A DNA stretch of 61,813 bases from Thermodesulfovibrio sp. (GTDB taxonomy: Bacteria; Nitrospirota; Thermodesulfovibrionia; Thermodesulfovibrionales; Thermodesulfovibrionaceae). Shown here piece after piece: positions 1 to 9,635 of this stretch (position 1 is its first letter; each line of letters begins with the position of its first letter). The notes under the pieces are model-generated. The model saw only the letters and a program-made list of their open reading frames with translations, was not told the DNA's origin and made no database searches. The stretch covers positions 1 to 61,813 of the forward strand of contig DYFF01000014.1 of NCBI GenBank assembly GCA_020725335.1, given 5' to 3'. The translations under genes were made by a program, and so were the position numbers.

Positions 1-23
1 CAATCCGAAAAGGTCGCCTTCCA

Positions 24-69
24 CGGGGCGGGCGGAAGGGGGGTCTGGGGGGGAATGCCGCCCGCCCCG
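24..69. repeat. G/C-rich inverted repeat (12-bp stem)
   Basis: A perfect 12-bp inverted repeat (24-35 with 58-69, CGGGGCGGGCGG / CCGCCCGCCCCG) encloses a 22-nt G-rich loop. The first ~120 bases are clearly more GC-rich than the rest of the window. No T-run follows either arm, so it is not an ordinary rho-independent terminator. It sits outside the 56-bp inverted repeat and probably belongs to the mobile element or a contig edge. No gene is visible in 1-255. Confidence 0.6.
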
Positions 70-120
70 CGAGTTTTATCGGTTTTGGGCGAAATCGGTT
101 CGAATTTTTTCGAACAGACA

Positions 121-176
121 CCGCCAATTGGTATTCTGGGGGGAATTTAAAAGGGCACGCCAGCCGATTTTCCCTT
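121..176 (+). repeat. 56-bp inverted repeat, left arm
   Basis: These 56 bases are the exact reverse complement of 1640-1695. The arm begins with CCGCCA, the same bases that end the tRNA-Ser gene at the right arm, so the left arm looks like a displaced copy of the tRNA 3' end plus adjoining element DNA, in opposite orientation. Outside it lies TTCGAA-containing sequence that faintly resembles a T-arm but cannot fold as one. Confidence 0.85.
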
Positions 177-194
177 TAAATATTTTTTTACCTT

Positions 195-211
195 TGCGTG
201 CGAAGCACGCA
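195..211. repeat. hairpin upstream of recombinase
   Basis: TGCGTGC, loop GAA, GCACGCA: a perfect 7-bp stem in the leader between the left inverted-repeat arm and the recombinase start. A second weak fold with an AAAAG/CTTTT stem follows at about 216-230. The pair could insulate the recombinase gene from read-through. Its function is unknown. Confidence 0.45.
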
Positions 212-255
212 GGCCAAAAGCGGGCTTTTTCGAAGTCTATTCTTAAGGTGAAACT

Positions 256-1779
<1,524 letters not shown>

Positions 1780-1818
1780 AGAAAGTTTATAATAAATTAT
1801 ATCACCAAAAGCTGAATT

Positions 1819-2847
1819 ATGGAAAAAGTTCTATTAGCAATGAGCGGAGGAATTGATTCATCTGTAGCAGCCTATTTACTGAGAGAAAAGGGAATGGCTG
1901 TTGAGGGAGTTTTTTTTATTCTCTTTGATGAACCTGCAAATATTGATCTCGCAAAGCAGACAGCTAATTTCCTCAATATAAAGCTCCATATAGAGGATTT
2001 AAGAGAACAGTTTAAAGCTGATGTAATTACCCCTTTTTTTGAAGGCTATAAAAGAGGAATTACGCCAAATCCTTGTGTGATATGCAATAGGAAAATAAAA
2101 TTTCCCTTGCTGAAACAGTTAGCAGAAAGAGTTAATGCGATGTATATAGCCACAGGTCATTATGCAAGAATTGTAAAAAAGAATAATCTTCCATTTTTAA
2201 TGAAAGGAATTGACAACAAGAAAGACCAGTCTTATTTTCTCTATGGGATAGAAAGGGCTTTGTTATCTCATCTTATCTTCCCTCTGGGAGACCATACGAA
2301 AAACCATGTAAGAGAAATAGCAGAAAAAGTGGGGATTCCATCAAAGGTAGCAGAAGAAAGCACAGAAGTATGTTTTCTTAAGGATAAAAGATATTACGAA
2401 AGCATTAGACCCTTAAAGGCAGGTCCGATAATTGAAATGTCTTCGGGGAAAATCATAGGGCAACACAGGGGGATTCATCTCTATACTATTGGGCAAAGAA
2501 AAAGATTAGGCATTGCCTCTCCCCATCCTCTTTACGTCATAAAGATAGAACCTTCTGAAAATGCTGTTTATGTGGATTCAAAAGAAAAGGCTTTTATGAG
2601 AGAGTTTGTTGTAGATGAACTTAACTGGCTTTGGGATATAGAAAAAGAAGAATTTATTTGCGGAGTAAAAATTCGCTATGCCATGAATCCAGAAAAAGCT
2701 ACAGTTACATTAATTAATAAAGACAGAGCTACGGTTGTTTTTGATAAACCTCAGTTTGCACCAACCCCTGGACAAAGTGCGGTCTTTTATAATGGAGATA
2801 TGGTTTTAGGTGGTGGAGTAATTAAGGAGATAATGCAAGGTTTTTAA
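1819..2847 (+). CDS. mnmA: tRNA-specific 2-thiouridylase MnmA
   Basis: Catalyses ATP-dependent 2-thiolation of the wobble uridine in tRNA Lys, Glu and Gln, in the cytoplasm. Visible: the PP-loop SGGIDSS at residues 9-15, the catalytic Cys pair region PNPCVICN (C86, C89), the second catalytic Cys C185 in STEVCFLKD, and GQRKRLGI of the central domain. At 342 residues it has normal family length. A TATAAT box at 1788-1793 gives a short leader with no clear Shine-Dalgarno. Its 3' end overlaps convergent argC by 26 bp. Confidence 0.95.
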   Translation: MEKVLLAMSGGIDSSVAAYLLREKGMAVEGVFFILFDEPANIDLAKQTANFLNIKLHIEDLREQFKADVITPFFEGYKRGITPNPCVICNRKIKFPLLKQLAERVNAMYIATGHYARIVKKNNLPFLMKGIDNKKDQSYFLYGIERALLSHLIFPLGDHTKNHVREIAEKVGIPSKVAEESTEVCFLKDKRYYESIRPLKAGPIIEMSSGKIIGQHRGIHLYTIGQRKRLGIASPHPLYVIKIEPSENAVYVDSKEKAFMREFVVDELNWLWDIEKEEFICGVKIRYAMNPEKATVTLINKDRATVVFDKPQFAPTPGQSAVFYNGDMVLGGGVIKEIMQGF

Positions 2848-3862
2848 GGGCTTTTGTCTCATCAATTCCGAACATAATATTCATGTTTTGAACTGCCTGC
2901 CCTGAAGCTCCCTTTACAAGGTTGTCTATGGCTGAGATAAGAATTATTCTTCCTGTCCTTTGATTAACAACAACTCCGATGTAGCAGTAATTTGTGCCTT
3001 TAACATATTTTATAGCAGGGACTTGTCCTTCTGACATAATTTTAACAAAGGGTTCATTTTGATAGGCTTCTTCTAATACTTCTATGGCTTCTTTTGTTGT
3101 CATATTTTTGTTTAATTTTCCATAGATAGTTGATAAAATTCCCCTGTTTAATGGTAAAAGATGGGTAGTAAAATCTATTGTTATGTCTCTGCCAGAGGCA
3201 TAGCTTAACTCTTGTTCAATTTCAGGAGTGTGTCTGTGTTTTGCCACATTGTAAGCTCTAAAATCCTCATTTACTTCACAGTAATTTAAAGTTACCTCTG
3301 CTTTTCTTCCAGCCCCAGAAGTTCCAGATTTTGAATCCACCACTATTGTATCTATATTAATCAACTCTTTTCTCAAAAAAGGATAAAGGGGTAAAATCAC
3401 GCTTGTAGGATAACAGCCAGGATTAGCAATAAGTTTTGCTTTTTTTATTTGCTCTCTGTATATTTCTGGTAATCCATAGACTGCTTCTTTAAGGAGTGCA
3501 GAATAGGAATGGGAAGTTTTATACCATTGTTCATAAATCTGCGCATCTTTTATTCTGAAGTCAGCAGAGAGGTCTATGACTCTTTTGTTAGCCCCTACAA
3601 GTAATGCTCCTACTTCTTGAGATTTTCCATGAGGAAGAGCAAGAAAGTAAATGTCAGCTTTATCTTTTATTTTTTCAATATGAAGGTTTTCAAATTTAAG
3701 GTTGTTATAAATAAAAAAAGCAGGGAAAAGCTCTGAAACACTCATCCCTGCTGATTTTTCACTTGTAACACCTACTATTTCAACTTCATCATGCAAGGCA
3801 AGAATTCTTAATAACTCACTTCCTGTATAACCGCTTCCACCGCATATAAAAACTTTAAGCAT
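2822..3862 (-). CDS. argC: N-acetyl-gamma-glutamyl-phosphate reductase ArgC
   Basis: Third step of arginine biosynthesis: NADPH reduction of N-acetylglutamyl phosphate to the semialdehyde. Seen: the Rossmann motif GGSGYTGSE (8-16), the active-site Cys in ANPGCYPTS (C150), and KHRHTPEIEQ. It has the full 346-residue length of the long-chain ArgC type. It follows rpsI by one base on the same strand, so it is probably co-transcribed with the rplM-rpsI ribosomal pair, an economical but not unusual arrangement. Confidence 0.95.
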   Translation of the reverse strand: MLKVFICGGSGYTGSELLRILALHDEVEIVGVTSEKSAGMSVSELFPAFFIYNNLKFENLHIEKIKDKADIYFLALPHGKSQEVGALLVGANKRVIDLSADFRIKDAQIYEQWYKTSHSYSALLKEAVYGLPEIYREQIKKAKLIANPGCYPTSVILPLYPFLRKELINIDTIVVDSKSGTSGAGRKAEVTLNYCEVNEDFRAYNVAKHRHTPEIEQELSYASGRDITIDFTTHLLPLNRGILSTIYGKLNKNMTTKEAIEVLEEAYQNEPFVKIMSEGQVPAIKYVKGTNYCYIGVVVNQRTGRIILISAIDNLVKGASGQAVQNMNIMFGIDETKALKNLALSP

Positions 3863-3863
3863 A

Positions 3864-4253
3864 TTATCTCTTGGAGAACTGGAATCTTTTTCTTGCCTTT
3901 GGCTGTCCGAATTTCTTTCGTTCTACCTCTCTTGGGTCTCTTGTAAGAAGTCCTTCTTTTTTAAGTTTTGGCTTGAGGTCTGGATTAAGATTGACAAGAG
4001 CTCTTGCTATACCATGTCTTATAGCACCAGCTTGCCCGCTTAGACCACCGCCATCAACAGTTATAATAGCATCGTATTTACCAATTACACCAGCTACTTG
4101 AAAGGGCTGCATGAGAATCATCCTTAAAGTCTCTCTTTGGAAATAATCTTCAATTGATTTTTCATTAACAGTTATTTTGCCAGAACCTGGAACTAATATG
4201 ACCCTTGCAATTGACCTTTTTCTTCTTCCTGTTGATAGATATTCAATAGCCAT
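3864..4253 (-). CDS. rpsI: 30S ribosomal protein S9
   Basis: Ribosomal protein uS9 of the small-subunit head, whose basic C-terminal tail reaches the P-site tRNA. Seen: the N-terminal [29 protein letters not shown] in the middle, and the typical terminus ending KRFQFSKR. It has 129 residues, normal for the family. RBS AGGTG lies about 8 nt upstream. It lies 11 bp after rplM, the classical rplM-rpsI order. Confidence 0.97.
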   Translation of the reverse strand: MAIEYLSTGRRKRSIARVILVPGSGKITVNEKSIEDYFQRETLRMILMQPFQVAGVIGKYDAIITVDGGGLSGQAGAIRHGIARALVNLNPDLKPKLKKEGLLTRDPREVERKKFGQPKARKRFQFSKR

Positions 4254-4264
4254 AATTTTTCACC

Positions 4265-4702
4265 TCAACTTTTACTTAATTGGATAGGCTCTGGATTTTG
4301 GGCTTTGTGAGGATGTTCAGAGCCTTTGTAAACTTTAAGTTTTTTTATCATTTTTTTGCCCAGTCTTGTTTTTGGAATCATCCCCCATACAGCATCAATA
4401 ATAACTTCTTCAGGTTCTTTTTCAAGTCTTTCTTTAAGCGTTTCTGCCTTTAGATTTCCCATATAACCAGTATGGTGATAGTAGATTTTCCCAGTTAATT
4501 TTTTACCTGTTACTTTGATTTTTTCAGCATTAATAACAACTACAAAATCACCATTGTCAACATTAGGAGTATAGGTAGGCTTGTGCTTACCCATGAGAAT
4601 TTTAGCTATTCGAGTTGCAAATCTACCAAGAGTTTGCCCAGTAGCATCAGCAACATACCAGTTTCTGCTGGCTTCTTCTTTTTTAACAAAAGCTGTCTTC
4701 AT
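4265..4702 (-). CDS. rplM: 50S ribosomal protein L13
   Basis: Ribosomal protein uL13, an early-assembly protein of the large subunit. Seen: the N-terminal RNWYVADATGQTLGRFAT, the MGKHKPTYTPNVDNGDFVVV core, and VWGMIPKTRLG. It has 145 residues, typical length. A GAGGAGAGG ribosome-binding site precedes ATG. It is first in the leftward rplM-rpsI-argC run. The AT-rich upstream region contains a TTGACA and a TATAAT, but 23 bp apart, so no promoter is called. Confidence 0.97.
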   Translation of the reverse strand: MKTAFVKKEEASRNWYVADATGQTLGRFATRIAKILMGKHKPTYTPNVDNGDFVVVINAEKIKVTGKKLTGKIYYHHTGYMGNLKAETLKERLEKEPEEVIIDAVWGMIPKTRLGKKMIKKLKVYKGSEHPHKAQNPEPIQLSKS

Positions 4703-4799
4703 TTTTATACCTCTCCTCAGAGAAATTTTTTCGAAAACTAAAATTATAAATTACCTTAAATTTTAATTATTTGTCAAATTTACCGAAAGGATAAAGTAG

Positions 4800-5993
4800 C
4801 TAAATAAGTCTTCCTAACATTTTAATAAATGTTTCAAGTAATGCTTTATCATAACATCCTTTATCCTGAACAAGTATCAAAAGAGCATTATATGGAGTGA
4901 GAGCATATTTCATTGCTTTAGGAGTTGTTAACATTTCATAGGCATCTGCAATAGCTATGATTTTACCGAAAAAGGAAATTTTCTCGCTCTTGAGTTTAAA
5001 GGGATAACCATTACCATTTAATTTTTCATGATGATGAGCAATTCCTTCTATAACTTTTTCAGGGAGTCCTAATTCTTTAGCAATTTTTACTGATTCAATA
5101 ACATGAGTTTTAAAGATTTGAAATTCCTTTTCAGTGAGTTTCCCAAGCTTTGAAAGTATAAGAGGAGAAATCTTTGTTTTACCTATGTCATGCAGTGCCG
5201 AGGCAATTCCAAGAAGTCTTAGGTCCTCTTTATCTAATTTTATTTTTAAACCAAGAGAAAGACTGAGAGTCATTACATTTAAGGAGTGAACATAATTATA
5301 ATTATCAAGTTTCTTCATTATAAGAAAATTTTCCAAAACCTTTGATTCAAGCGTTCCATAGTTAATTATTTCATCAATTTTATCGCCTAAAATCATAAGG
5401 TTCTTTCTATTTATTGGTTCACTATATATGTCTCTCAGTATTAATTTAGTAGTTTCTTTTAAGATTTTAGTTTCAGTTTTTCCTTCTTTTATTAGTTTTT
5501 GTAAATACTCGTTATAGCGATTTAAATCCTTTTTAGATATTAAAATATCTCCTTCGGAGAGTTTATCTTCAGAGATATTTTTTGGATTTTCTTCAGAGGC
5601 ATCTAAAAGGAGATTAAAACTTTTTCCATCATGAAGATATAAGCAAAAGTTTATTGGAATTTCAGGGTCAATACATTCCTTTTCAATTTTATAATATGAT
5701 TCATTATTGATTGTATATCTATCCAATAGGCTATCAAAATATTCCTTAGGTTTGAATTCTAACAGAAAATCCTGAAAAACCTTTTTATTATGAATACTAA
5801 CAAATAAATTGGTAATGTTTTTTTCTTTAAGGTTATTTTTTATCTCAAGGCTGAAATGTTCGCCTTGTTTTATTAAAACTTTATATTCTCCATCTTCTTG
5901 GACAAATATTTCACACGGACTTTGTACACCTAAAGGAAGAAGCTCTGGTTTGAAAGAAAAATAATTGTCTATTTCTCTAATCTGTGTAGACAT
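4800..5993 (-). CDS. HD-GYP domain protein, probable c-di-GMP phosphodiesterase
   Basis: A 397-residue cytoplasmic protein. The C-terminal half (about 225-390) is an HD-GYP domain with HDIGK (H268, D269), HHEKLNGNGYP (HH near 321, GYP 329-331) and DAYEMLT. HD-GYP proteins hydrolyse cyclic di-GMP at a metal centre. The N-terminal 200 residues form no domain I recognise and probably carry a sensory or PilZ-like input. The preceding small gene (6000-6194) ends 6 bp before this start, so the two form an operon. A GGAGA lies about 20 nt upstream of ATG, farther than ideal. No GGDEF domain is present. Confidence 0.88.
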   Translation of the reverse strand: MSTQIREIDNYFSFKPELLPLGVQSPCEIFVQEDGEYKVLIKQGEHFSLEIKNNLKEKNITNLFVSIHNKKVFQDFLLEFKPKEYFDSLLDRYTINNESYYKIEKECIDPEIPINFCLYLHDGKSFNLLLDASEENPKNISEDKLSEGDILISKKDLNRYNEYLQKLIKEGKTETKILKETTKLILRDIYSEPINRKNLMILGDKIDEIINYGTLESKVLENFLIMKKLDNYNYVHSLNVMTLSLSLGLKIKLDKEDLRLLGIASALHDIGKTKISPLILSKLGKLTEKEFQIFKTHVIESVKIAKELGLPEKVIEGIAHHHEKLNGNGYPFKLKSEKISFFGKIIAIADAYEMLTTPKAMKYALTPYNALLILVQDKGCYDKALLETFIKMLGRLI

Positions 5994-5999
5994 GAATTT

Positions 6000-6194
6000 T
6001 TATTGGGAAATTGTCTCCACAAAGGCATATGTTGTTTCATGGTTAGGGAGCAATATATCCGCTAAGTCTTTGACTATTGATAGGAGAATAGAGGCCACGT
6101 AGGAGTTTACCATAGTTACAAGTGGAAATATCTCTATCATGCTTTTATCAAATATTTTTCCGCCCATAATTATCTGATATATGACATATTTCAT
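6000..6194 (-). CDS. small hypothetical protein upstream of HD-GYP gene
   Basis: A 64-residue protein (MKYVIYQIIMGG...) that I do not recognise. The ATG at 6194 is preferred over an upstream in-frame ATG because the latter lies within the promoter: TTGACA (6232-6227, minus strand), 19-bp spacer, TATGAT (6207-6202), then 7 nt to ATG, which predicts a leaderless message. Residues about 22-47 form a mildly hydrophobic stretch (IFPLVTMVNSYVASILLSIV) that could be one membrane segment or an amphipathic helix. It ends 6 bp before the HD-GYP phosphodiesterase gene, so it may modulate that protein. Confidence 0.55.
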   Translation of the reverse strand: MKYVIYQIIMGGKIFDKSMIEIFPLVTMVNSYVASILLSIVKDLADILLPNHETTYAFVETISQ

Positions 6195-6201
6195 AATAAT
6201 T

Positions 6202-6232
6202 ATCATAATCGTTGCAATGCTTTAATTGTCAA
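6202..6232 (-). promoter_or_regulatory. promoter for small protein/HD-GYP operon
   Basis: On the minus strand a perfect TTGACA (6232-6227) and TATGAT (6207-6202) are separated by 19 bp. The -10 ends 7 nt before the ATG at 6194, so the transcript would start at or next to the start codon. It is divergent from the hpt promoter. Confidence 0.6.
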
Positions 6233-6242
6233 GTTCTTATGA

Positions 6243-6272
6243 TTACAATTTGAAAGATTTTTTTGTTATAAT
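6243..6272 (+). promoter_or_regulatory. promoter of hpt-queD-tldE run
   Basis: TTACAA (6243-6248), 18-bp spacer, consensus TATAAT (6267-6272), then 7 nt to ATG at 6280. No Shine-Dalgarno fits upstream of that ATG, so leaderless transcription is likely. Confidence 0.6.
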
Positions 6273-6279
6273 AAAAAGC

Positions 6280-6804
6280 ATGTTTATCGGAACACCACTT
6301 ATTACGGAAGAGCAGATTCAGAGGAAAGTAAAAGAGCTTGCTCAAAAAATATCGAATGATTATGCTCAAAAAGACCTTATAGTTATTGGAATTCTAAAAG
6401 GTTCTTTTATGTTTTTTTCAGACCTTATAAGGTATATTAAAAGTCCCTTAAAAATAGATTTCATAATTGCATCAAGTTATGTTAAGGATAGTTCATCTGG
6501 TGAGGTAAAAATTCATTACTTTCCAAGAGAGGAAATTCAAGGCAAGGACATCCTGCTCGTTGATGACATAATCGATACGGGAATCTCACTTCAATATATT
6601 AGAGAAAAAATACTTGAGCAGAATCCTGCTTCCTTAAAAATCTGCGTACTTCTTGATAAAAAAGAAAGAAGAATTATCGAAGTTCCTATTGACTACATAG
6701 GTTTTTCAGTACCAAATAAATTCATAGTTGGATATGGACTTGATTATCAAGAAAGATTCAGAAATATTCCCTACATTACAATCTTCAAAAAAGAAGCCAA
6801 GTAA
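6280..6804 (+). CDS. hpt: hypoxanthine phosphoribosyltransferase
   Basis: Purine salvage: converts hypoxanthine or guanine plus PRPP to IMP or GMP. Seen: the PRPP-binding motif LLVDDIIDTGISL, the flexible-loop region SSYVKDSSSG, and the base-binding DYIGFSVPNKFIVGYGLDY. The ATG at 6280 (174 residues, starting MFIGTPLITEEQI) is chosen because upstream in-frame codons cover the promoter and family members start here. A TATAAT ends 7 nt before it. The stop codon overlaps the queD start (TAATG). Confidence 0.93.
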   Translation: MFIGTPLITEEQIQRKVKELAQKISNDYAQKDLIVIGILKGSFMFFSDLIRYIKSPLKIDFIIASSYVKDSSSGEVKIHYFPREEIQGKDILLVDDIIDTGISLQYIREKILEQNPASLKICVLLDKKERRIIEVPIDYIGFSVPNKFIVGYGLDYQERFRNIPYITIFKKEAK

Positions 6805-7172
6805 TGTATAAACTTAGAATAATTACAGACTTTGACGCTGCCCATCAACTAAGGGGATATAAAGGGAAATGTGAGAATATCCATGGACATAATTGGAAAG
6901 TAGAAGTAGAAGTTATTTCTGAAGAATTAGATGAAATAGGACTTGCAATAGATTTTAAAGAATTAAAAAGTATAACAGATACGGTAATTTCTCAATTAGA
7001 CCATACATTTATTAATGAAGTCCCTCCATTTAATGAGATAAATCCTTCCAGCGAGAACATTGCAAGATGGCTATACATTTTACTTAAAGAAAAGATTGAG
7101 ACAACGCCAGTCAGGCTTCATTCTGTCACTGTATGGGAGTCGGAGTATGCCTCAGCAACCTATTTTGAATGA
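6804..7172 (+). CDS. queD: 6-carboxy-tetrahydropterin synthase QueD
   Basis: Early step of queuosine/7-deazaguanine synthesis: dihydroneopterin triphosphate to 6-carboxytetrahydropterin. Seen: zinc-ligand histidines H14 (AAHQL), H27 and H29 (IHGHNW), nucleophile Cys C23 (GKCENIHGHNW), and LDHTFINE. It has 122 residues, typical length. A 6-pyruvoyltetrahydropterin synthase is the alternative reading, but the CENIHGH spacing favours QueD. It overlaps hpt by 1 base and the next gene by 26 bp, so all three are translationally linked. Confidence 0.88.
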   Translation: MYKLRIITDFDAAHQLRGYKGKCENIHGHNWKVEVEVISEELDEIGLAIDFKELKSITDTVISQLDHTFINEVPPFNEINPSSENIARWLYILLKEKIETTPVRLHSVTVWESEYASATYFE

Positions 7173-8463
7173 AATTTTCAGAATTATTCCTCAACTAAAT
7201 GCTGAGTGGGAAGTTTATTTTTTGAGGAAAAAATCTTTTTCAGTTGAAGGGAAAGATTTCACCTATGATAAAAATAAAGTTTCCTCAAAAGATTTTTTTT
7301 CCATCAGAGTTCTAAAGGATAACAAATTAGGTTTTTCCTCATGCAGTGAACTTGAAAAAATTCCCGAAGCTCTCAACCATGCTTTAATGCTTGCAGAAAA
7401 TTCTGACTCCGATGAGTTCTTAAAACTTCCTGAACCAGATGAGATAACTCCCATTAAAGTATTTGATGAAGAACTGGACAAGGTAAAACACAATTTAATT
7501 GACTTTTTAATGGAAATGCAGAAGGGAGCTTTTTCTGATAAAAGAATAAAAAAATTAAGAAATGCTGAAATAAATGTGTCCTTTGAGGAAAAGGGAATAG
7601 TAAACTCAAAAGGTTTAAGCCTTTCCAATCCCTTTACCAGTATAACAGCTCATATTATTGCTATCGCAGAGGATAAAGACTCACAGATGGGATGGGCATA
7701 TAGGGCTGAAAGGTTTCTAAAAAATATTAATTTTCAGGATATCGGTAAAGAGGCTTCAAAAAGAGCTATAATGCTCCTTAATGGAGAGAAAATAAAATCG
7801 TTTAAAGGGTATGTCTTGCTGGATTCTGCGGTGGCAGCTGAATTTCTTGAGCTCATAGCACAATCACTTTCTGCTGAAAATTTCTTACTTGGCAAATCAA
7901 TTTTTATCAACAAAATGAACCACTCTGTGATGGATGAAAATATAAATATTATTGATAATGGATTATTACCTGAAAAATTTGGCTCCACTCCCTTTGATGG
8001 AGAGGGAGTCTCCACAAAAAACAAAATTCTTATTGAAAGGGGAGTACTTAAAGGTTTGATGCACAACTGTTATACAGCTAAGAGAGCTGGATTAAATAGG
8101 TCAACGGGCAATGGTATAAGAACAGACAGAGGAATAACGGTAGGACCTACAAATTTATATTTAGATACCTCAGAGAATAAATATTCTTTCAATGATTTAT
8201 TAAATTTCATTGACAAGGGAGTTTATGTCCTTGATGTAATGGGTATGCACACTGCCAATCCCGTAAGTGGAGATTTTTCTGTTGGTATAGCTGGTGTATA
8301 TGTGGAAAAAGGTGAGATTAAATATTCCCTGAAAGAGGCTGTTATTTCAGGCAATATAGGAGATGTTTTTAACAACATAAAAGCAACAGGTAACGATTTA
8401 ACTTTTTACGGTAATATAGGTTCACCCACCCTTCTTGTGGAAGGGATTGATATATCAGGATAG
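7147..8463 (+). CDS. TldE/PmbA-family metalloprotease subunit
   Basis: The 438-residue protein belongs to the TldD/PmbA family; its C-terminal half has NRSTGNGIRTDRGITVGPTN and SGDFSVGIAGVYVEKG, typical of TldE (PmbA). It lacks the HExxxH zinc motif of the catalytic TldD partner, so it should act as the non-catalytic half of a heterodimer that trims unfolded peptides. No tldD partner is in the window. ATG 7147 (MPQQPILNEIF) is preferred over an earlier in-frame ATG because it limits overlap with queD to 26 bp. Confidence 0.85.
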   Translation: MPQQPILNEIFRIIPQLNAEWEVYFLRKKSFSVEGKDFTYDKNKVSSKDFFSIRVLKDNKLGFSSCSELEKIPEALNHALMLAENSDSDEFLKLPEPDEITPIKVFDEELDKVKHNLIDFLMEMQKGAFSDKRIKKLRNAEINVSFEEKGIVNSKGLSLSNPFTSITAHIIAIAEDKDSQMGWAYRAERFLKNINFQDIGKEASKRAIMLLNGEKIKSFKGYVLLDSAVAAEFLELIAQSLSAENFLLGKSIFINKMNHSVMDENINIIDNGLLPEKFGSTPFDGEGVSTKNKILIERGVLKGLMHNCYTAKRAGLNRSTGNGIRTDRGITVGPTNLYLDTSENKYSFNDLLNFIDKGVYVLDVMGMHTANPVSGDFSVGIAGVYVEKGEIKYSLKEAVISGNIGDVFNNIKATGNDLTFYGNIGSPTLLVEGIDISG

Positions 8464-8474
8464 AGGAGGTTTTA

Positions 8475-9635
8475 ATGGATTATCTTTTAACTGAAGACCA
8501 AAAGATGATAAAAGACCTTGCAAGGCAGATTGCAGAAGAACATGTTTTGCCTGTGAGAGCAGAGCTTGATGAAACAGGTGAGTTTCCATGGGAGATCATG
8601 AAAATTTTAGCCCAGGCAGATATGTTCAGAGTTTTCATACCAGAGCAGTATGGTGGACTTGGAACAGGTGCTCTCGAACTTTGCTTGGTAGTTGAGGAAC
8701 TATCTCGAGTATGCCTTGGAATATCCACCACTTATGCAGCAAATGCCTTAGGAACTTATCCTATTCTTCTTTTTGGTACTGATGAACAAAAACAAAAATA
8801 CCTTCCAGACATTGCTGATGGTAAAAGGCTTGTTGCTTTTGCTCTTACAGAGCCAAATGCAGGAAGTGATGCAGGTGGAATTCAGACAACAGCTACAAAG
8901 GATGGTGACTATTACATACTTAACGGAACAAAACAGTGGATAACAAATGGTGGAGAAGCAGAGATTTATACAGTTATTGCCCTTACAGACAAAAGTAAAG
9001 GAGCAAGAGGAGCCTCTGCATTTATAGTAGAAAAAGGAACACCTGGCTTTAGCTTTGGTAAAAAAGAAAATAAAATGGGAATAAGAGCTTCGGCTACTCG
9101 TGAACTCATTTTTGAAGACTGCAAAATCCCAAAGGAAAATCTCCTTAGTAGAGAAGGAATGGGATTTATTGTTGCCATGAAAACTCTTGACCAAAGTCGT
9201 GTGGGAGTTGGAGCTCAAGGATTAGGAGTTGCTCAAGGAGCCTTTGAGGAGGCAGCAAAATTTGCAAAACAGAGAATACAGTTTGGTCAGCCTGTAATAA
9301 GTTTTCAAGCAGTGCAACACATGCTTGCTGATATGGCAATTCAGATTGAGGCTGCAAGAGCTCTTGTTTACTCAGTTGCAAGATACATAGACAGTGGTGC
9401 AAAGGATGTAACTAAAGCATCTGCTATGGCAAAAACTTTTGCTACTGATGTGGCAATGAAAGTAACTGTTGATGCTGTTCAAGTTATGGGTGGTTCAGGT
9501 TACATGAAAGAATACCCTGTTGAGAAGATGATGAGAGACGCAAAGATCCTTCAAATATATGAAGGCACTAATCAGATTCAGAGAAATGTAATAGGACAGG
9601 CAATAATAAAGGAACTTACAAAAGCAGGGATTTAA
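8475..9635 (+). CDS. acyl-CoA dehydrogenase (short/medium-chain, butyryl-CoA type)
   Basis: An FAD flavoenzyme oxidising acyl-CoA to enoyl-CoA and passing electrons to ETF. Seen: FALTEPNAGSDAGG (substrate/FAD site), WITNGGEAEIYTV, the QVMGGSGYMKEYPVEKMMRD signature, and catalytic Glu in QIYEGTNQIQRN. At 386 residues it fits short-chain (butyryl-CoA) dehydrogenases. RBS GAGGAGG precedes ATG. The downstream lipoprotein gene overlaps by one base (TAATG). No ETF genes are nearby. An acyl-CoA synthetase lies 4 kb downstream on the opposite strand. Confidence 0.92.
   Translation: MDYLLTEDQKMIKDLARQIAEEHVLPVRAELDETGEFPWEIMKILAQADMFRVFIPEQYGGLGTGALELCLVVEELSRVCLGISTTYAANALGTYPILLFGTDEQKQKYLPDIADGKRLVAFALTEPNAGSDAGGIQTTATKDGDYYILNGTKQWITNGGEAEIYTVIALTDKSKGARGASAFIVEKGTPGFSFGKKENKMGIRASATRELIFEDCKIPKENLLSREGMGFIVAMKTLDQSRVGVGAQGLGVAQGAFEEAAKFAKQRIQFGQPVISFQAVQHMLADMAIQIEAARALVYSVARYIDSGAKDVTKASAMAKTFATDVAMKVTVDAVQVMGGSGYMKEYPVEKMMRDAKILQIYEGTNQIQRNVIGQAIIKELTKAGI

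Noticed and set aside
80-130. A second tRNA 3' end at the left inverted-repeat arm (GGTTCGAA ... ACCGCCA)
   Set aside because: The TTCGAA is part of a short palindrome and no T-stem, anticodon arm or acceptor pair can be formed, so only the 56-bp repeat is tRNA-derived.
8748-9218. A 156-codon minus-strand ORF within the acyl-CoA dehydrogenase gene
   Set aside because: Composition is Cys/Ser/Phe-rich as expected from an antisense shadow; the plus-strand frame carries all family motifs.
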